DNA of 64,000 nucleotides, taken from Devosia sp. Root413D1 (lineage in GTDB: Bacteria > Pseudomonadota > Alphaproteobacteria > Rhizobiales > Devosiaceae). Under the pieces are notes generated by a model. That model worked only from the letters and a program-made list of their open reading frames with translations, had not been told where the DNA came from and did no database searches. Each line of letters begins with the position of its first letter. Positions within the stretch are counted from its first letter, which is position 1. This document shows positions 50,398 to 59,219 of the stretch, piece by piece. The DNA is taken from the NCBI RefSeq assembly GCF_001425235.1, contig NZ_LMEA01000001.1:186001-250000 (forward strand), written 5' to 3'. A program made the translations under genes and the position numbers.

Positions 50398-51660
50398 TCA
50401 CGAATGCCGGCTCCGCAACCTCCGGATGCCCAGAAACACCAGCAGCACCACCACCGGCGCCGACACCGCCAGCATCTCGCCCTTGGTGAATGGCAGCACC
50501 TCGTGCAGCCCCTCGAAGATATAGCCCAGGATCCCCAGCGCGTAATACGAGATGGCGATGATCGACAGCCCTTCGACCGTCAGCTGCAGCCGGTACTGGC
50601 TGCGGCCGGTCTGGCTGATTGCATCGAGCACCGAGCGGTTCTGCGTCTGGATCGACAAGGTGATCCGCGCGTCGAGCAGCGAGATCGAGCGCCGCACCTT
50701 CTCGGTCAGGCCGCTCAGCCGCTTCTCCATCGCCTTGCAGGTGGCGAGCGCCGGCTGCACCCGGTTGTTGAGGAACCGCTCGATGGTAGTGAACTCGCCG
50801 ATGGCGTGTTCACGCAGCCGCGTCAGCCGCTCCGCCAGCACCTCGCCATAGGCCTGCGTCGCGGCGAAGCGAAAGCTCGTCTCCTCGACCGTGCGGCTGA
50901 TATCGACGCTGAGCTTATGCAGCGCCTCGAGCGACAGCTGGTGGTCCTCGGCGGTATCCCCGCCCTGCCCGACCTGCTGCATGATCGCCGCCAGCTGGTT
51001 CTCGTAAGTCGCAACCCGACCGCCCATTTCGCGCGCCAGCGGCAACCCGATCAGCGCCATCGTCCGATAGGTTTCGATCTCCAAAAGCCGCCTGACGATC
51101 ACCCCGATCCGCAACTCGCCGCTGCGCCCCGCCGCCACCTCGAAGCGGGTGAAGCCGTCCGCGTCGAGATGGAAGTCGGTCGCCGCCTGCGCCCCATCAT
51201 CGAAGATCGACGAGTAGCAGAGGCTGAGCGGATTGAACCCGGCGAGCGCTGCCGCTTCGATCGTGTCGGTCGGCATCACGTCGATGCGGGTGGCGAACAC
51301 CAGCAGCAGCTTCTCGTGCAGCTCCAGCCCGATTCCCGTCGGCTTGGCGTCCCAGTCGTCCGCCGCGCCGCTCCAGGTCATGGTGGCGAACTCGTTGTGC
51401 AGTTCCCACGTCACCTGCCGCCCATCGCGGCTGAAGGCCAGCTGCCGCGCCCAGGCCGGCCCTTCCGGCGCCACCCCGGCTACCACCGCCATCTGGCCGT
51501 GCAGCGCCCTCAGGTCGCTGCCGCCATCGGCGCTCATAAACGCCAGCCGCCGGATGCGGATCGGCGGGGTCATCCCCAGCACCGGCCGCGCATGCGTCTC
51601 CGCATCGATCAGCCGCCGATAGCTATGCTCACGCCACTCCGTCACTGCCCGCCACCTCAT
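50398..51660 (-). CDS. DUF3422-family inner-membrane protein
   Basis: About 420 residues; GTG at 51645 with GAGGTGG upstream is an alternative start. A large soluble N-terminal domain opens REHSYRRLIDAETHARP, the DUF3422 mark, and two C-terminal helices (GLSIIAISYYALGILGYIF and MLAVSAPVVVLLVFLGI) anchor it. Central part is helical, with a coiled-coil-like stretch around LERLTRLREHAIGEF. Function of the family is unknown. It is divergent from a TolQ-like cassette. Confidence 0.88.
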   Translation of the reverse strand: MRWRAVTEWREHSYRRLIDAETHARPVLGMTPPIRIRRLAFMSADGGSDLRALHGQMAVVAGVAPEGPAWARQLAFSRDGRQVTWELHNEFATMTWSGAADDWDAKPTGIGLELHEKLLLVFATRIDVMPTDTIEAAALAGFNPLSLCYSSIFDDGAQAATDFHLDADGFTRFEVAAGRSGELRIGVIVRRLLEIETYRTMALIGLPLAREMGGRVATYENQLAAIMQQVGQGGDTAEDHQLSLEALHKLSVDISRTVEETSFRFAATQAYGEVLAERLTRLREHAIGEFTTIERFLNNRVQPALATCKAMEKRLSGLTEKVRRSISLLDARITLSIQTQNRSVLDAISQTGRSQYRLQLTVEGLSIIAISYYALGILGYIFEGLHEVLPFTKGEMLAVSAPVVVLLVFLGIRRLRSRHS

Positions 51661-51856
51661 AGCTTTCGGCCACAGCCTGAACGCAGCCGCGTCGCGCAGC
51701 AATCGTCACTTTGTCGCGGCTTCAGCGTCGTTGGCATTTCCAATGCGATGCATAGGCAGAGGCGATTGGCCGGCCATGCTAGCGGTGGCAGCAACCTGAA
51801 GCATCGCGCTCCCCGTCCCGAACGAGGCGAGCCGACCGGGTGTGGAGGAACGGGTC

Positions 51857-52642
51857 TTGGACGACGTAAAGGCGGCGGTCATCGGACCGCCCATCGAGAG
51901 GCGTGACTACAACCCGGTGCTGCGCTGGCTGATTGTCAACGTGCTGGTGGCGATTGGCCTCGTGACGCTGTGGCAGCTCGGCTTCCTCGGCTCGGTGCTC
52001 GCCTCCGACCACACCCGCATTTCGCTGCTGATCTTCGCCATCTTCCTCATCACCAGCCTCCATTGCCTGGTGCAGGCGATCGACATCAGCCGCGAGCTGA
52101 TCGCCGCCCGCCGGGCCCGCGCCGTGATCGAAGCCGAGGGCGCCTCGGGCTTCCGCCTCGCCGGCAACAACGTCCTGACCGGCGCCGGCACCCTGCTCGA
52201 GCCGGGCGTCCTCACCACCCATGTCGGCAACCTGGTGAAAAAGGCCGAGATCCGCGGCAAGGGCCAGCTCGACCAGACGCTGCTGCTGCGCTCGGTCGCC
52301 GATAAACTGCGGGCCCGGGAAAAGCTCGGGCTGTTCGTCTCCGAAGGGTTGCTGCGCCTGGCGCTGCTCGGCACCGCCATCGGCTTCATCCTGATGCTGA
52401 TCCCGATCGCCGGCCTCACCTCGTTCGAGGCCGACACGCTGCGCGGCGCACTCAGTGGGATGACCGGCGGCATGGCCGTGGCGCTCAACGTCACCGTCGC
52501 CGGTATCGCCACCGCGCTGATCCTGAAGTTCCAGTATTTCCAGCTCGATGCCGCCATCGGCGAGCTGTTCTCCGGGATCGCCGAAGTCTCCGAGATCTAT
52601 GTCGTCCCGGCGATCGAGCGGAGCCACGATGGACGGGCCTAG
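51857..52642 (+). CDS. MotA/TolQ/ExbB-like proton channel subunit
   Basis: 261 residues. The TTG at 51857 follows GGAGGAACGGG and is preferred to a GTG at 51842 that would place this ribosome site inside the gene. Two N-terminal helices (LRWLIVNVLVAIGLVTLWQL; ISLLIFAIFLITSLHCLV), a cytoplasmic loop, then the conserved pair of helices (LRLALLGTAIGFILMLIPI; GMTGGMAVALNVTVAGIATALIL) typical of the MotA/TolQ/ExbB superfamily. It begins a three-gene cassette and overlaps the next gene by 14 bases. Confidence 0.85.
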   Translation: MDDVKAAVIGPPIERRDYNPVLRWLIVNVLVAIGLVTLWQLGFLGSVLASDHTRISLLIFAIFLITSLHCLVQAIDISRELIAARRARAVIEAEGASGFRLAGNNVLTGAGTLLEPGVLTTHVGNLVKKAEIRGKGQLDQTLLLRSVADKLRAREKLGLFVSEGLLRLALLGTAIGFILMLIPIAGLTSFEADTLRGALSGMTGGMAVALNVTVAGIATALILKFQYFQLDAAIGELFSGIAEVSEIYVVPAIERSHDGRA

Positions 52643-53252
52643 CCTCTTCACCGGCGCCGAGGGCGACGACGGCACCTTCGTCCCGTTCACCGACATCCTG
52701 TTCAACGTGCTGCTCGGCTTCACCATGATGGTGTTCGTCGCCTTCGCGCTGATCCGGCCGGATGCCAAATCGGGCATCATCGACACCAATGCCGAGTTCA
52801 TCATCACCACCACCTGGCCCGATGATAACGACGACGACATCGACACCTATGTCGAGGACCCGACCGGCAACGTCGTCTGGTACCACTCGATGCAGAAGGG
52901 TTTCGTCACTCTCGATCGCGACGATCGCGGCAATTATCTCGACGAAGTCACCGTCAATGGCGTCACCCACCACATCGCGCTGAACCAGGAGACGGTGACC
53001 ATCCGCGGCATCCTGCCGGGCGATTACACCATCAACGTCTACCACTTCACCAACCCCAGCGCTGCCGCGGTGCCGGTGACGGTGAAGGTCGAAAAGATCA
53101 ATCCCAAGCTGTCGGTGGTCTACTACGACACGCTGGTCCTCGATCACAAAGGCGACGAGAAGACCGTGGTGCGCTTCAGCCTCGACAAGGACGGCACCGT
53201 CAGCGGCATCAACACCGTGCCGGTCTCACTGATCCAGGCGGTCCGCAAATGA
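52629..53252 (+). CDS. ExbD/TolR-like protein with enlarged periplasmic domain
   Basis: 207 residues with a single N-terminal helix (FTDILFNVLLGFTMMVFVAFALI, residues 20-42). The Asp before that helix (PFTDILFN) is in the place of the proton-carrying Asp of ExbD/TolR/MotB. The periplasmic part is rich in Asp and beta structure (DDNDDDIDTYVEDP, ILPGDYTINVYHF) and does not look like the usual TolR or OmpA-type domains. It forms a stator-like unit with the upstream channel subunit. Confidence 0.82.
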   Translation: MDGPSLFTGAEGDDGTFVPFTDILFNVLLGFTMMVFVAFALIRPDAKSGIIDTNAEFIITTTWPDDNDDDIDTYVEDPTGNVVWYHSMQKGFVTLDRDDRGNYLDEVTVNGVTHHIALNQETVTIRGILPGDYTINVYHFTNPSAAAVPVTVKVEKINPKLSVVYYDTLVLDHKGDEKTVVRFSLDKDGTVSGINTVPVSLIQAVRK

Positions 53253-53869
53253 GCCCGCTGGTCATTGCCGGTGCAGTCGCGCTGTTCCTCGTCCTGGCAC
53301 TGCTGCTCCTGAGCCTCAACCTCACCTCGCTGTGGAAATGGTGGATCAAGGCCGGCGCCATCGTCGTGACGCTCGCGGGGGTGATCGTGCTCTACTTCAC
53401 CATGACCGGGCTCGTCGGCTGGGCCAGCTCGGACGACCTGCCCAAGCGCTTCGGCCTCCTCGCCACCCGCATCGTCGAGCCCGACAAGCTCGGCAACCTG
53501 CCCGGCGCCATCTACCTCTGGGTCGAGGAAGTCGACGACCGCCAGATCGTCATCGGCCCGCCCCGCGCTTTTGAGGTGCCCTACAAGGTGGAAATCGCCA
53601 CCGAGGTCGCCTCCGCGCAGCAGCAGATCGAAGGCGGTGGCAAGGTGCTCGGCCAGTTCGCCGCCACGGGTAATGCCGAGGCCAATGCGGCCCAGACCGC
53701 CCAGCAGCAGGGCCAGGGCGCCATCAACACCGACGGCAACGCCAACCGCCAGGCCAGCGGCGGCGGCGAAGGCGCCGAAACCATCGGCGACCCCGGCGCC
53801 CTCAGCTTCTCCGAAATGCCCCCGGTCGACCTCCCAGACAAGGCCGCTGTAATTCAGATGGGGCAATGA
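53249..53869 (+). CDS. Membrane protein of the TolQ/TolR-like cassette
   Basis: 206 residues. Two N-terminal helices (LVIAGAVALFLVLALLLL; AGAIVVTLAGVIVLYF) and a periplasmic or cytoplasmic tail ending in a low-complexity stretch rich in Gln, Ala, Gly and Asn (about 125-180). The central strand block AIYLWVEEVDDRQIVIGPPRAF has no recognised family. Overlaps the TolR-like gene by 4 bases, so it is the third partner. Function unknown. Confidence 0.8.
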   Translation: MSPLVIAGAVALFLVLALLLLSLNLTSLWKWWIKAGAIVVTLAGVIVLYFTMTGLVGWASSDDLPKRFGLLATRIVEPDKLGNLPGAIYLWVEEVDDRQIVIGPPRAFEVPYKVEIATEVASAQQQIEGGGKVLGQFAATGNAEANAAQTAQQQGQGAINTDGNANRQASGGGEGAETIGDPGALSFSEMPPVDLPDKAAVIQMGQ

Positions 53870-53915
53870 GACTGCTCCCCCACCCGCGTGGCGGGAGGCG
53901 ACTGACCGCCGGCAG

Positions 53916-54036
53916 ACGGCCCCCTCCCATCCTCCCCCATGAAGGGGGAGGTGCCCCGCCGGTGTGTTTTGCATGATCGAAGACAGAGCCTCGACTCTTC
54001 ACCTCCCCCTTCATGGGGGAGGCCGGGAGGGGCCGT
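53916..54036. repeat. Intergenic inverted repeat related to family 2
   Basis: Ends ACGGCCCCCTCCC and GGGAGGGGCCGT pair, as do inner arms CCTCCCCCATGAAGGGGGAGGTG and CACCTCCCCCTTCATGGGGGAGG. About 120 bp. It fills the gap between the third cassette gene and the small minus-strand gene. Confidence 0.75.
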
Positions 54037-54101
54037 CTCTATCAGTCGGGCCTAAGCGCCGACCCGGAGTTGCTGGCTGGGCAGTGGAGCCGCAGCGTGG
54101 C

Positions 54102-54428
54102 CTACTTGCTCAGCGCATCCGCCGCATAGCTCAGCGCGTGCTCGACCGCCCGGATTTCCACCACCAGCGGCGCCACTTTGGGGTCCGACTCCCACGCTGA
54201 AAACCCGCGCTGCTTGGCGAGTTCGGTGAGATCGGTGGCCCGCTGCCCGACGATCCCCGCCGCCGTTCGCGCTTCGCCCAGCGCGTCGGCCCGCACCGAG
54301 TCCGGCGTCTGCGGGTTGTTGGCGAGGCTCTGCAGCCGCTTGGCGTTGATTTTCCACTGCCGCGCGAACTCTTCCGCCCGCTTGAGGCGGAACGAGATCA
54401 CCGTATCGCTGAGTGCTGCCTCTCCCAT
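54102..54428 (-). CDS. Small helical protein of unknown function
   Basis: 108 residues from the ATG at 54428 (GGTGGGG upstream); a longer frame to 54503 overlaps the neighbouring gene. Entirely helical and soluble: FRLKRAEEFARQWKINAKRL, SVRADALGEARTAAGIV, VEIRAVEHALSYAADAL. No signal peptide, cysteines or motif. Possibly a regulator or scaffold; nothing in the context assigns it. Confidence 0.65.
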   Translation of the reverse strand: MGEAALSDTVISFRLKRAEEFARQWKINAKRLQSLANNPQTPDSVRADALGEARTAAGIVGQRATDLTELAKQRGFSAWESDPKVAPLVVEIRAVEHALSYAADALSK

Positions 54429-54502
54429 GCCCCCACCATTGATTCGGGTCGTTGAAGAGTCAATTTGGCGCGCCGATTTTGATCGCCAGATGGCAGCCGT
54501 CA

Positions 54503-55867
54503 CTAAAGCAGTGGCTTGAGGTCCGCCAGCAGCGTCGGCACCAGCTCGCTCACCGTCGGATGGACGTGCATAGTGCGGATGATGGTGTCGACATCGACGC
54601 CGGCCGCCATCGCCTCGAGCAGCGACTGCATTACCTCGTCGCCCTCGATCCCGAGCAGCGCCACGCCGAGGATCTGCCGCGTCTCGGCATCGGCGAACAC
54701 CTTCATGAACCCCAGGTTCTCCGCCCGTTCATTGGCCCGGCTCACCCGGGTCATCGGCCGCACCGCCACCAGCGCCTTCTTGCCCGAGGCCCGGACCTCG
54801 GCCTCGCTCATCCCGGCCCGTCCGAGCGGCGGATCGATATAGAGTGCGTAAGCCGGCACCCGCTCGCTCACCTTGCGGTCGGCGCCATCGAGCAGGTTCT
54901 GCGAGACGATCTCGAAGTCGTTGTACGAGGTATGGGTGAAGGCGCCGCGCCCGTTCACATCGCCCAGCGCATAAATATGCGGCTGGTTGGTGCGGAGCTT
55001 GTCGTCGACCGCGATATAGCCGTCATCGTCAAGCGCCACACCCGCCTTTTCCAGTTGGAGATCCTCGACATTGGGTACTCGGCCCAGCGCCAGCAGCAGG
55101 TGGCTGCCTTCCACCGCCTCGCTGCCGCGGCGGTAGCTGACCGCCACCCCGTCGCCGCGCCGCTCCGCCGCCATGCAGCTGGCACCGGTGATCACCCGGA
55201 TCCCCTCGGCTTCGAGAATATCGCGGATGGTCGCCGAGACGTCCTCGTCCTCTTTGGCGGTGAGCCGCGAACTGCGGGCCAGCACCGTCACCTCGGCCCC
55301 GAACCGCCGATACATCTGGGCGAACTCCAGCGCGATATAGGAGCCGCCGGCAACCAGCAGGTGCTTTGGCAGCGTGTCGAGCTCGAGGATCGAGCTGTTG
55401 GTGAGATAGGGCACATCAGCCGCCCAATCAGGCACGACCGGCCGCGCCCCGGTATTGAGGAAGAACTGCTTGCCCGTGAGCACTTCGCCGTTCACCTCGA
55501 CCGCGTCAGGCGAAACGAACGCCGCAGAACCGCGAAACACTTCCAGCCCCTCGGTCGCGCCCATCCAGTCGTCGAGCCCCTGGCGCGAGGCGAGCACCAC
55601 CTTGTCCTTGCGCGCTTTCACCGCCGCCATATCGACGCTCACCGGCCCGGTCACCACGCCGAAATCCCTCGCCCGCCGGGCCAGCCACGCCACCCGCGCG
55701 CTCGCCACCAGCGTCTTGGTCGGCTGGCAGCCGTCATTGACGCAGGTGCCGCCCATATGCCGCCGCTCGATCAGCGCCACCTGCTGCCCGGCGCCGGCCA
55801 GTCGCGCCGCAAGGAACGGCCCCGCCTGCCCACCCCCAATGACGATGGCGTCGAACGATCGGCTCAT
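54503..55867 (-). CDS. Pyridine nucleotide-disulfide oxidoreductase (mercuric reductase-like)
   Basis: 454 residues. FAD site IVIGGGQAGPFLAARLAG, redox disulfide GTCVNDGCQPTK, NAD(P) site LLVAGGSYIALEFAQ and the C-terminal His/Glu pair in MHVHPTVSEL. All core residues of the dihydrolipoamide/glutathione/mercuric reductase family are intact. It lacks an N-terminal metal-binding domain and a C-terminal vicinal Cys pair, so true mercury reduction is unlikely. An FAD-containing oxidoreductase of general or unknown substrate is the safest call. Confidence 0.9.
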   Translation of the reverse strand: MSRSFDAIVIGGGQAGPFLAARLAGAGQQVALIERRHMGGTCVNDGCQPTKTLVASARVAWLARRARDFGVVTGPVSVDMAAVKARKDKVVLASRQGLDDWMGATEGLEVFRGSAAFVSPDAVEVNGEVLTGKQFFLNTGARPVVPDWAADVPYLTNSSILELDTLPKHLLVAGGSYIALEFAQMYRRFGAEVTVLARSSRLTAKEDEDVSATIRDILEAEGIRVITGASCMAAERRGDGVAVSYRRGSEAVEGSHLLLALGRVPNVEDLQLEKAGVALDDDGYIAVDDKLRTNQPHIYALGDVNGRGAFTHTSYNDFEIVSQNLLDGADRKVSERVPAYALYIDPPLGRAGMSEAEVRASGKKALVAVRPMTRVSRANERAENLGFMKVFADAETRQILGVALLGIEGDEVMQSLLEAMAAGVDVDTIIRTMHVHPTVSELVPTLLADLKPLL

Positions 55868-56080
55868 GGCTGAACTCCGCAAATTTCAGGCCGGACCTTA
55901 GCCGCCCGCTCGCGATCTCGGAAGCGGCCCAGCTGGGCCACGTATTGGCAAGTGCGGCGCCAATGTCGTTCATAGCTCACTTGCATCGAGGCCCCTTCGC
56001 CTCGTCATGTGTCGCTGCTAGGCTCATCTGGTCTGCATTAGGGTTGGCGCGCCATCCCGGTCGCGCCCCTGGCTCGGGGA

Positions 56081-56440
56081 ATGACAATGCCCGCCAAATC
56101 GAAACCAGCCGACTCCGCCGCGATGGTCAGCGAAGACGCCGTCCGCCAGCGCGCCTATTACCTGTGGGAAGCCGACGGGCGCCCCGACGGCAAGCACGAC
56201 CACTACTGGACGCTGGCCCACCAGGAGGCCACCAAGGCCTTCGCCGAAGCGACCGCCAACGGTGTCGCCAAGGCCGGCAAGGGCAAAAGCCCCGGCGCCA
56301 TCCCGGCCGCGGTGAAATCGAAACCGCCGAAAGAGGCCAAGCCGGTGAAGGTGAAAGCGGCGAAAGCCGCCGAGGCCAAACCCGCCAAGAAGGCTGCCAC
56401 CAAGCCGCGCGCCGCGGTGCCTGCCAAGAAGGCGAAGTAG
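56081..56440 (+). CDS. DUF2934 protein with histone H1-like tail
   Basis: 119 residues (start may be the ATG at 56087). Residues about 15-55 form the DUF2934 unit, with VRQRAYYLWEADGRPDGKHDHYW followed by a helix. The C-terminal 60 residues are Lys/Ala/Pro-rich (KPVKVKAAKAAEAKPAKKAA), as in histone H1-like bacterial proteins, so it may bind DNA or RNA. No membrane segment. Its gap on the left (55868-56080) has no gene but holds its promoter. Confidence 0.85.
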   Translation: MTMPAKSKPADSAAMVSEDAVRQRAYYLWEADGRPDGKHDHYWTLAHQEATKAFAEATANGVAKAGKGKSPGAIPAAVKSKPPKEAKPVKVKAAKAAEAKPAKKAATKPRAAVPAKKAK

Positions 56441-56448
56441 TTTCAGTC

Positions 56449-56620
56449 GTCTCCCTCCCCCTTGTGGGGAGGGATCAAGGGTGGGGGTGGCCGCACGCTC
56501 CGCGCGTGGAATTCCCCCACCAGCTACGCAACGGACTTGGCCGCGCCAAGTCCTGCTTCGCTACCCCGCGGCGAGGGCGGCCCGCCCTCGTCCGGCTCCC
56601 CACAAGGGGGAGGGACAAGG
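56449..56620. repeat. Mosaic intergenic repeat, family 2 copy D
   Basis: Starts GTCTCCCTCCCCCTTGTGGGGAGGG and ends CTCCCCACAAGGGGGAGGGA, the two arms pairing. An unrelated 80-bp GC-rich centre (GCGCCAAGTCCTGCTTC ... GGCGAGGGCGG) is inserted between. It separates the DUF2934 gene from the RidA gene. Confidence 0.75.
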
Positions 56621-56629
56621 CCGCAGCAC

Positions 56630-56980
56630 TCAGTCCTTCGCCGCCACGGCGATGATCTCGACCTTCAGCGACGGGTGCGCCAGGCGCGCTTCGATGGCGG
56701 CGCGGGCCGGCGGGTTGGCCGGGTCGATCCAGGCGTCATAGACGGTGTTCATCGCGGCGAAGTCGCCGATATTGTTGAGGATCACCTGGCAGAACAGCAC
56801 CTTGGACTTGCTGCTGCCGGCTTCGGCCAGGAGCTTATCGATCGCCGCCAGCACTTCGCCGGTCTGCTTCTCGATCGAACCGTTATAGTCGGTCGCCACC
56901 TGCCCGGCGAGATAGACGGTGTTGCCGTGGACCACGGCCTGGCTCATGCGCTTGCCGGGCTGGTAACGGGTGATGCTCAT
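56630..56980 (-). CDS. RidA-family (YjgF/UK114) protein
   Basis: 116 residues, ATG at 56980 with GAGGAGC upstream. Motifs: YLAGQVATDYNGSIEKQTGEVLAAIDKLL and VLFCQVILNNIGDFAAMNTVYDAWIDPANPPARAAIEARLAHPSLKVEIIAVA. RidA proteins hydrolyse reactive enamine/imine intermediates. The usual catalytic Arg lies in the PARAAIEARL segment. It stands alone, with the alpha/beta-hydrolase gene upstream on the same strand. Confidence 0.92.
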   Translation of the reverse strand: MSITRYQPGKRMSQAVVHGNTVYLAGQVATDYNGSIEKQTGEVLAAIDKLLAEAGSSKSKVLFCQVILNNIGDFAAMNTVYDAWIDPANPPARAAIEARLAHPSLKVEIIAVAAKD

Positions 56981-57066
56981 CGGATGCTCCTCAAATGAAA
57001 TACGGAGCCTCTGTAGCGGCTCCGCCATCAGGGAGAAAGCAGAACTTCCGCCCTATTGCGCCCGCC

Positions 57067-57885
57067 TCAACCGGCGCAGTCGCGAACGAATGCCGCCAAC
57101 AGATCGTTGAACGCGCCGGGGTGGCTGGCCTGCGGCATGTGTCCTGCGCCGGCGATGCGGAACGCCCGGCCGCGCCACAGCCGGCGATAGGGCGCCGCCT
57201 CGACGAACTCCAGGTTGACGGCGCTGTCATCGCCGCCGTTCACCACCGCAATCGGCACGGCAGCGCTCCGCACCAGCTCGCGCTGATCGGCCGCCTGCTC
57301 CCCCAGCAGCGCCCCCACCACGGTGGTGCGGCTGCGCCCATCGGCGCGCCGGATCGCCCCGCGCAACCCTTCGGCGAGTTCGGGGCTGTCGATCGCATGG
57401 GCCGCAATGAACCTCTCGACGTCAGCCTCACCAAACTCCGCCTTGCCCGACAGTTCGATGGCGGGGCCGGGTAGCCACGCCCCGGTCAGGCTTGCCGTGT
57501 CCTTGGCAAAGGGTGGAGCGCCAACCAGCATCAGGCCGCGAGCATCAGGGAGTTGCGCCGCCAGCTCCAGCGCAATGTGACCACCCAGCGAGGTGCCGAC
57601 CACCACGACCGGTCCGATCCCCATGGCCGCCACCAGTTCGGCCAGGTACTGGGCATGCCCGCCAAGCGTGTAGTCGCGTCCCGGCTCGCTGGCGTCTTCC
57701 GATCCACCGTGTCCGATCAGATCCGGCACCACTACGCGATAGTGTGGTGACAGCGCCTCGACCTGTCGCGAGAACACCTCCTTGTGCCCCGAATTTCCGT
57801 GCAGCAACAGCACCGCGGGCGCACCCGAACCCGCATCGATAGTCTCCACGACGCCGGCCCGTGTCTTGACCCGTGCAACATTCAT
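57067..57885 (-). CDS. Alpha/beta hydrolase
   Basis: 272 residues. Oxyanion-hole HG in LLLHGNSGHKEVF, nucleophile elbow GTSLGGH, likely acid in GGDDSAVNL and His in GAGHMPQASHP, all in the correct order. Cytoplasmic. Substrate unknown; the cap domain is helical and short. Divergent from the LuxR-type regulator gene, with 70 bases between, so the regulator may control it. Confidence 0.92.
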   Translation of the reverse strand: MNVARVKTRAGVVETIDAGSGAPAVLLLHGNSGHKEVFSRQVEALSPHYRVVVPDLIGHGGSEDASEPGRDYTLGGHAQYLAELVAAMGIGPVVVVGTSLGGHIALELAAQLPDARGLMLVGAPPFAKDTASLTGAWLPGPAIELSGKAEFGEADVERFIAAHAIDSPELAEGLRGAIRRADGRSRTTVVGALLGEQAADQRELVRSAAVPIAVVNGGDDSAVNLEFVEAAPYRRLWRGRAFRIAGAGHMPQASHPGAFNDLLAAFVRDCAG

Positions 57886-57955
57886 GCATCAACTCCGCAG
57901 AATCTGTTCGCTCGCAGCAGCTGGATTTGAATACTGCACTTGACCGCCAAATCAA

Positions 57956-59143
57956 ATGGTCGATTGTCAGCAAAGACAGTCACCAGAGGGACAGGATATC
58001 CCGTTGCTCGACATTGCCGAAGAAAGTTATGGCGTTCTGGTTCGCCGTGTCTATTCCGCCGGCCTCGATCGCGCCAGATGGTCGGAGTTTCTCGCCGATC
58101 TTTCGACCCTGATCGGTCGATCATGGATCGCCTTGCATGGGCACGACACGGCCCGCAACGTCAATCTTGGCTTCCTGACCCACAATTACAGCCCCGATCA
58201 TCACTCGTCGTATCTGCAGCATTTCGCCGCTCGCAACCCATGGAACGCACAGGCGGCACGCGTCCCGGTCGGGGCGGTGATCCATTCGCAGATCCTCCTG
58301 GAGCCGGGCGTGCTGAAGCGCACCGAGTTCTACAATGACTGGATCCGGCCGCAGGACGACATCGGCACCGGCGCCGGCGTTACGCTGTTCCGCGATCGCG
58401 AACGCTTCCTGCGCCTCTCATGCAATGTCCGCTTCCGCGATCTCGAGAGCCTGGAGGCCCGGTTGCTCGGCCTGCTCGAAGCCATCGGCCCGCACGTCCA
58501 GGCCTCATTCCAGCTGTCGCGCCGCCTCGCCGGCGCCCGCGTCGGCCAGCATTATCAGGATGCCCTGCAACTGGTGCCGGAGGCGGCCCTGCTCCTCGAT
58601 CCCACCGGTCGCATCACCTTTGCCAACGCCGCGGCAGAGCGGCTGCTGGAGGGCACCAGGGCCATCGCAACCGCCGATGGTCGCATCACCCTGCCCGACC
58701 AGTCGGCGCAACAAGCACTCGAGGCCGCGCTGGCCGCCATCACCCACGGAACAACCAGCCCCGGCGCGCCGATCACCATCCGAACCGATACCGCGCCGCT
58801 CGTCGCCGAACTCTTCCCGTTCGTTTCCGGCGAGGCGCCGGTCAAGCCGCCTTTGCTTGTTCTGCTCGAAGGCCTGCCGACGGCGATCCTGATGCTGCGC
58901 CGCTCCACCTCGCCGCTGGGGGACGCACTGGAAAGCGCCGCGGAGCGCTATGGCTGGTCTCCAGCGGAGACGGCGCTCTGCCGGCACCTGCTCGAGGGCG
59001 GCTCGGTGCGCAGCTTCTCCGAGCGGCGCGGTGTCAGCTTTCACACTGCCCGCAACCAGATGCGCGGCGTGCTCGAGAAGGCCGGCGTACAGCGGCAATC
59101 GGCGCTGGTCGCCTTAGTGGCAAGCCTCGCCCCGCGCCACTGA
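57956..59143 (+). CDS. LuxR-type helix-turn-helix regulator
   Basis: 395 residues. The N-terminal 200 residues are an uncharacterised sensor (ARWSEFLADLSTLIGRSWIALHGHDTA ... FYNDWIRPQDD), then a PAS-like region (LVPEAALLLDPTGRITFANAAAERLL). The C-terminal HTH reads WSPAETALCRHLLEGGSVRSFSERRGVSFHTARNQMRGVLEKAGVQRQSALVAL, a slightly diverged LuxR helix set. It is divergent from the alpha/beta hydrolase. Ligand unknown. Confidence 0.88.
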   Translation: MVDCQQRQSPEGQDIPLLDIAEESYGVLVRRVYSAGLDRARWSEFLADLSTLIGRSWIALHGHDTARNVNLGFLTHNYSPDHHSSYLQHFAARNPWNAQAARVPVGAVIHSQILLEPGVLKRTEFYNDWIRPQDDIGTGAGVTLFRDRERFLRLSCNVRFRDLESLEARLLGLLEAIGPHVQASFQLSRRLAGARVGQHYQDALQLVPEAALLLDPTGRITFANAAAERLLEGTRAIATADGRITLPDQSAQQALEAALAAITHGTTSPGAPITIRTDTAPLVAELFPFVSGEAPVKPPLLVLLEGLPTAILMLRRSTSPLGDALESAAERYGWSPAETALCRHLLEGGSVRSFSERRGVSFHTARNQMRGVLEKAGVQRQSALVALVASLAPRH

Positions 59144-59219
59144 AGTAGCGCATCTGCGTCATGCGGACCGCCGCCCCTTCTGCTGCTATGGCGCGGTCCA
59201 CTTCGGGCACGACGAAACC

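Noticed and set aside
51857-53869. A Zorya-like defence system based on the MotA-like gene
   Set aside because: There is no OmpA-type ZorB domain, no helicase and no nuclease partner in the neighbourhood.
54503-55867. True mercuric reductase
   Set aside because: The C-terminal vicinal cysteines and N-terminal metal domain are missing and no mer genes are nearby.
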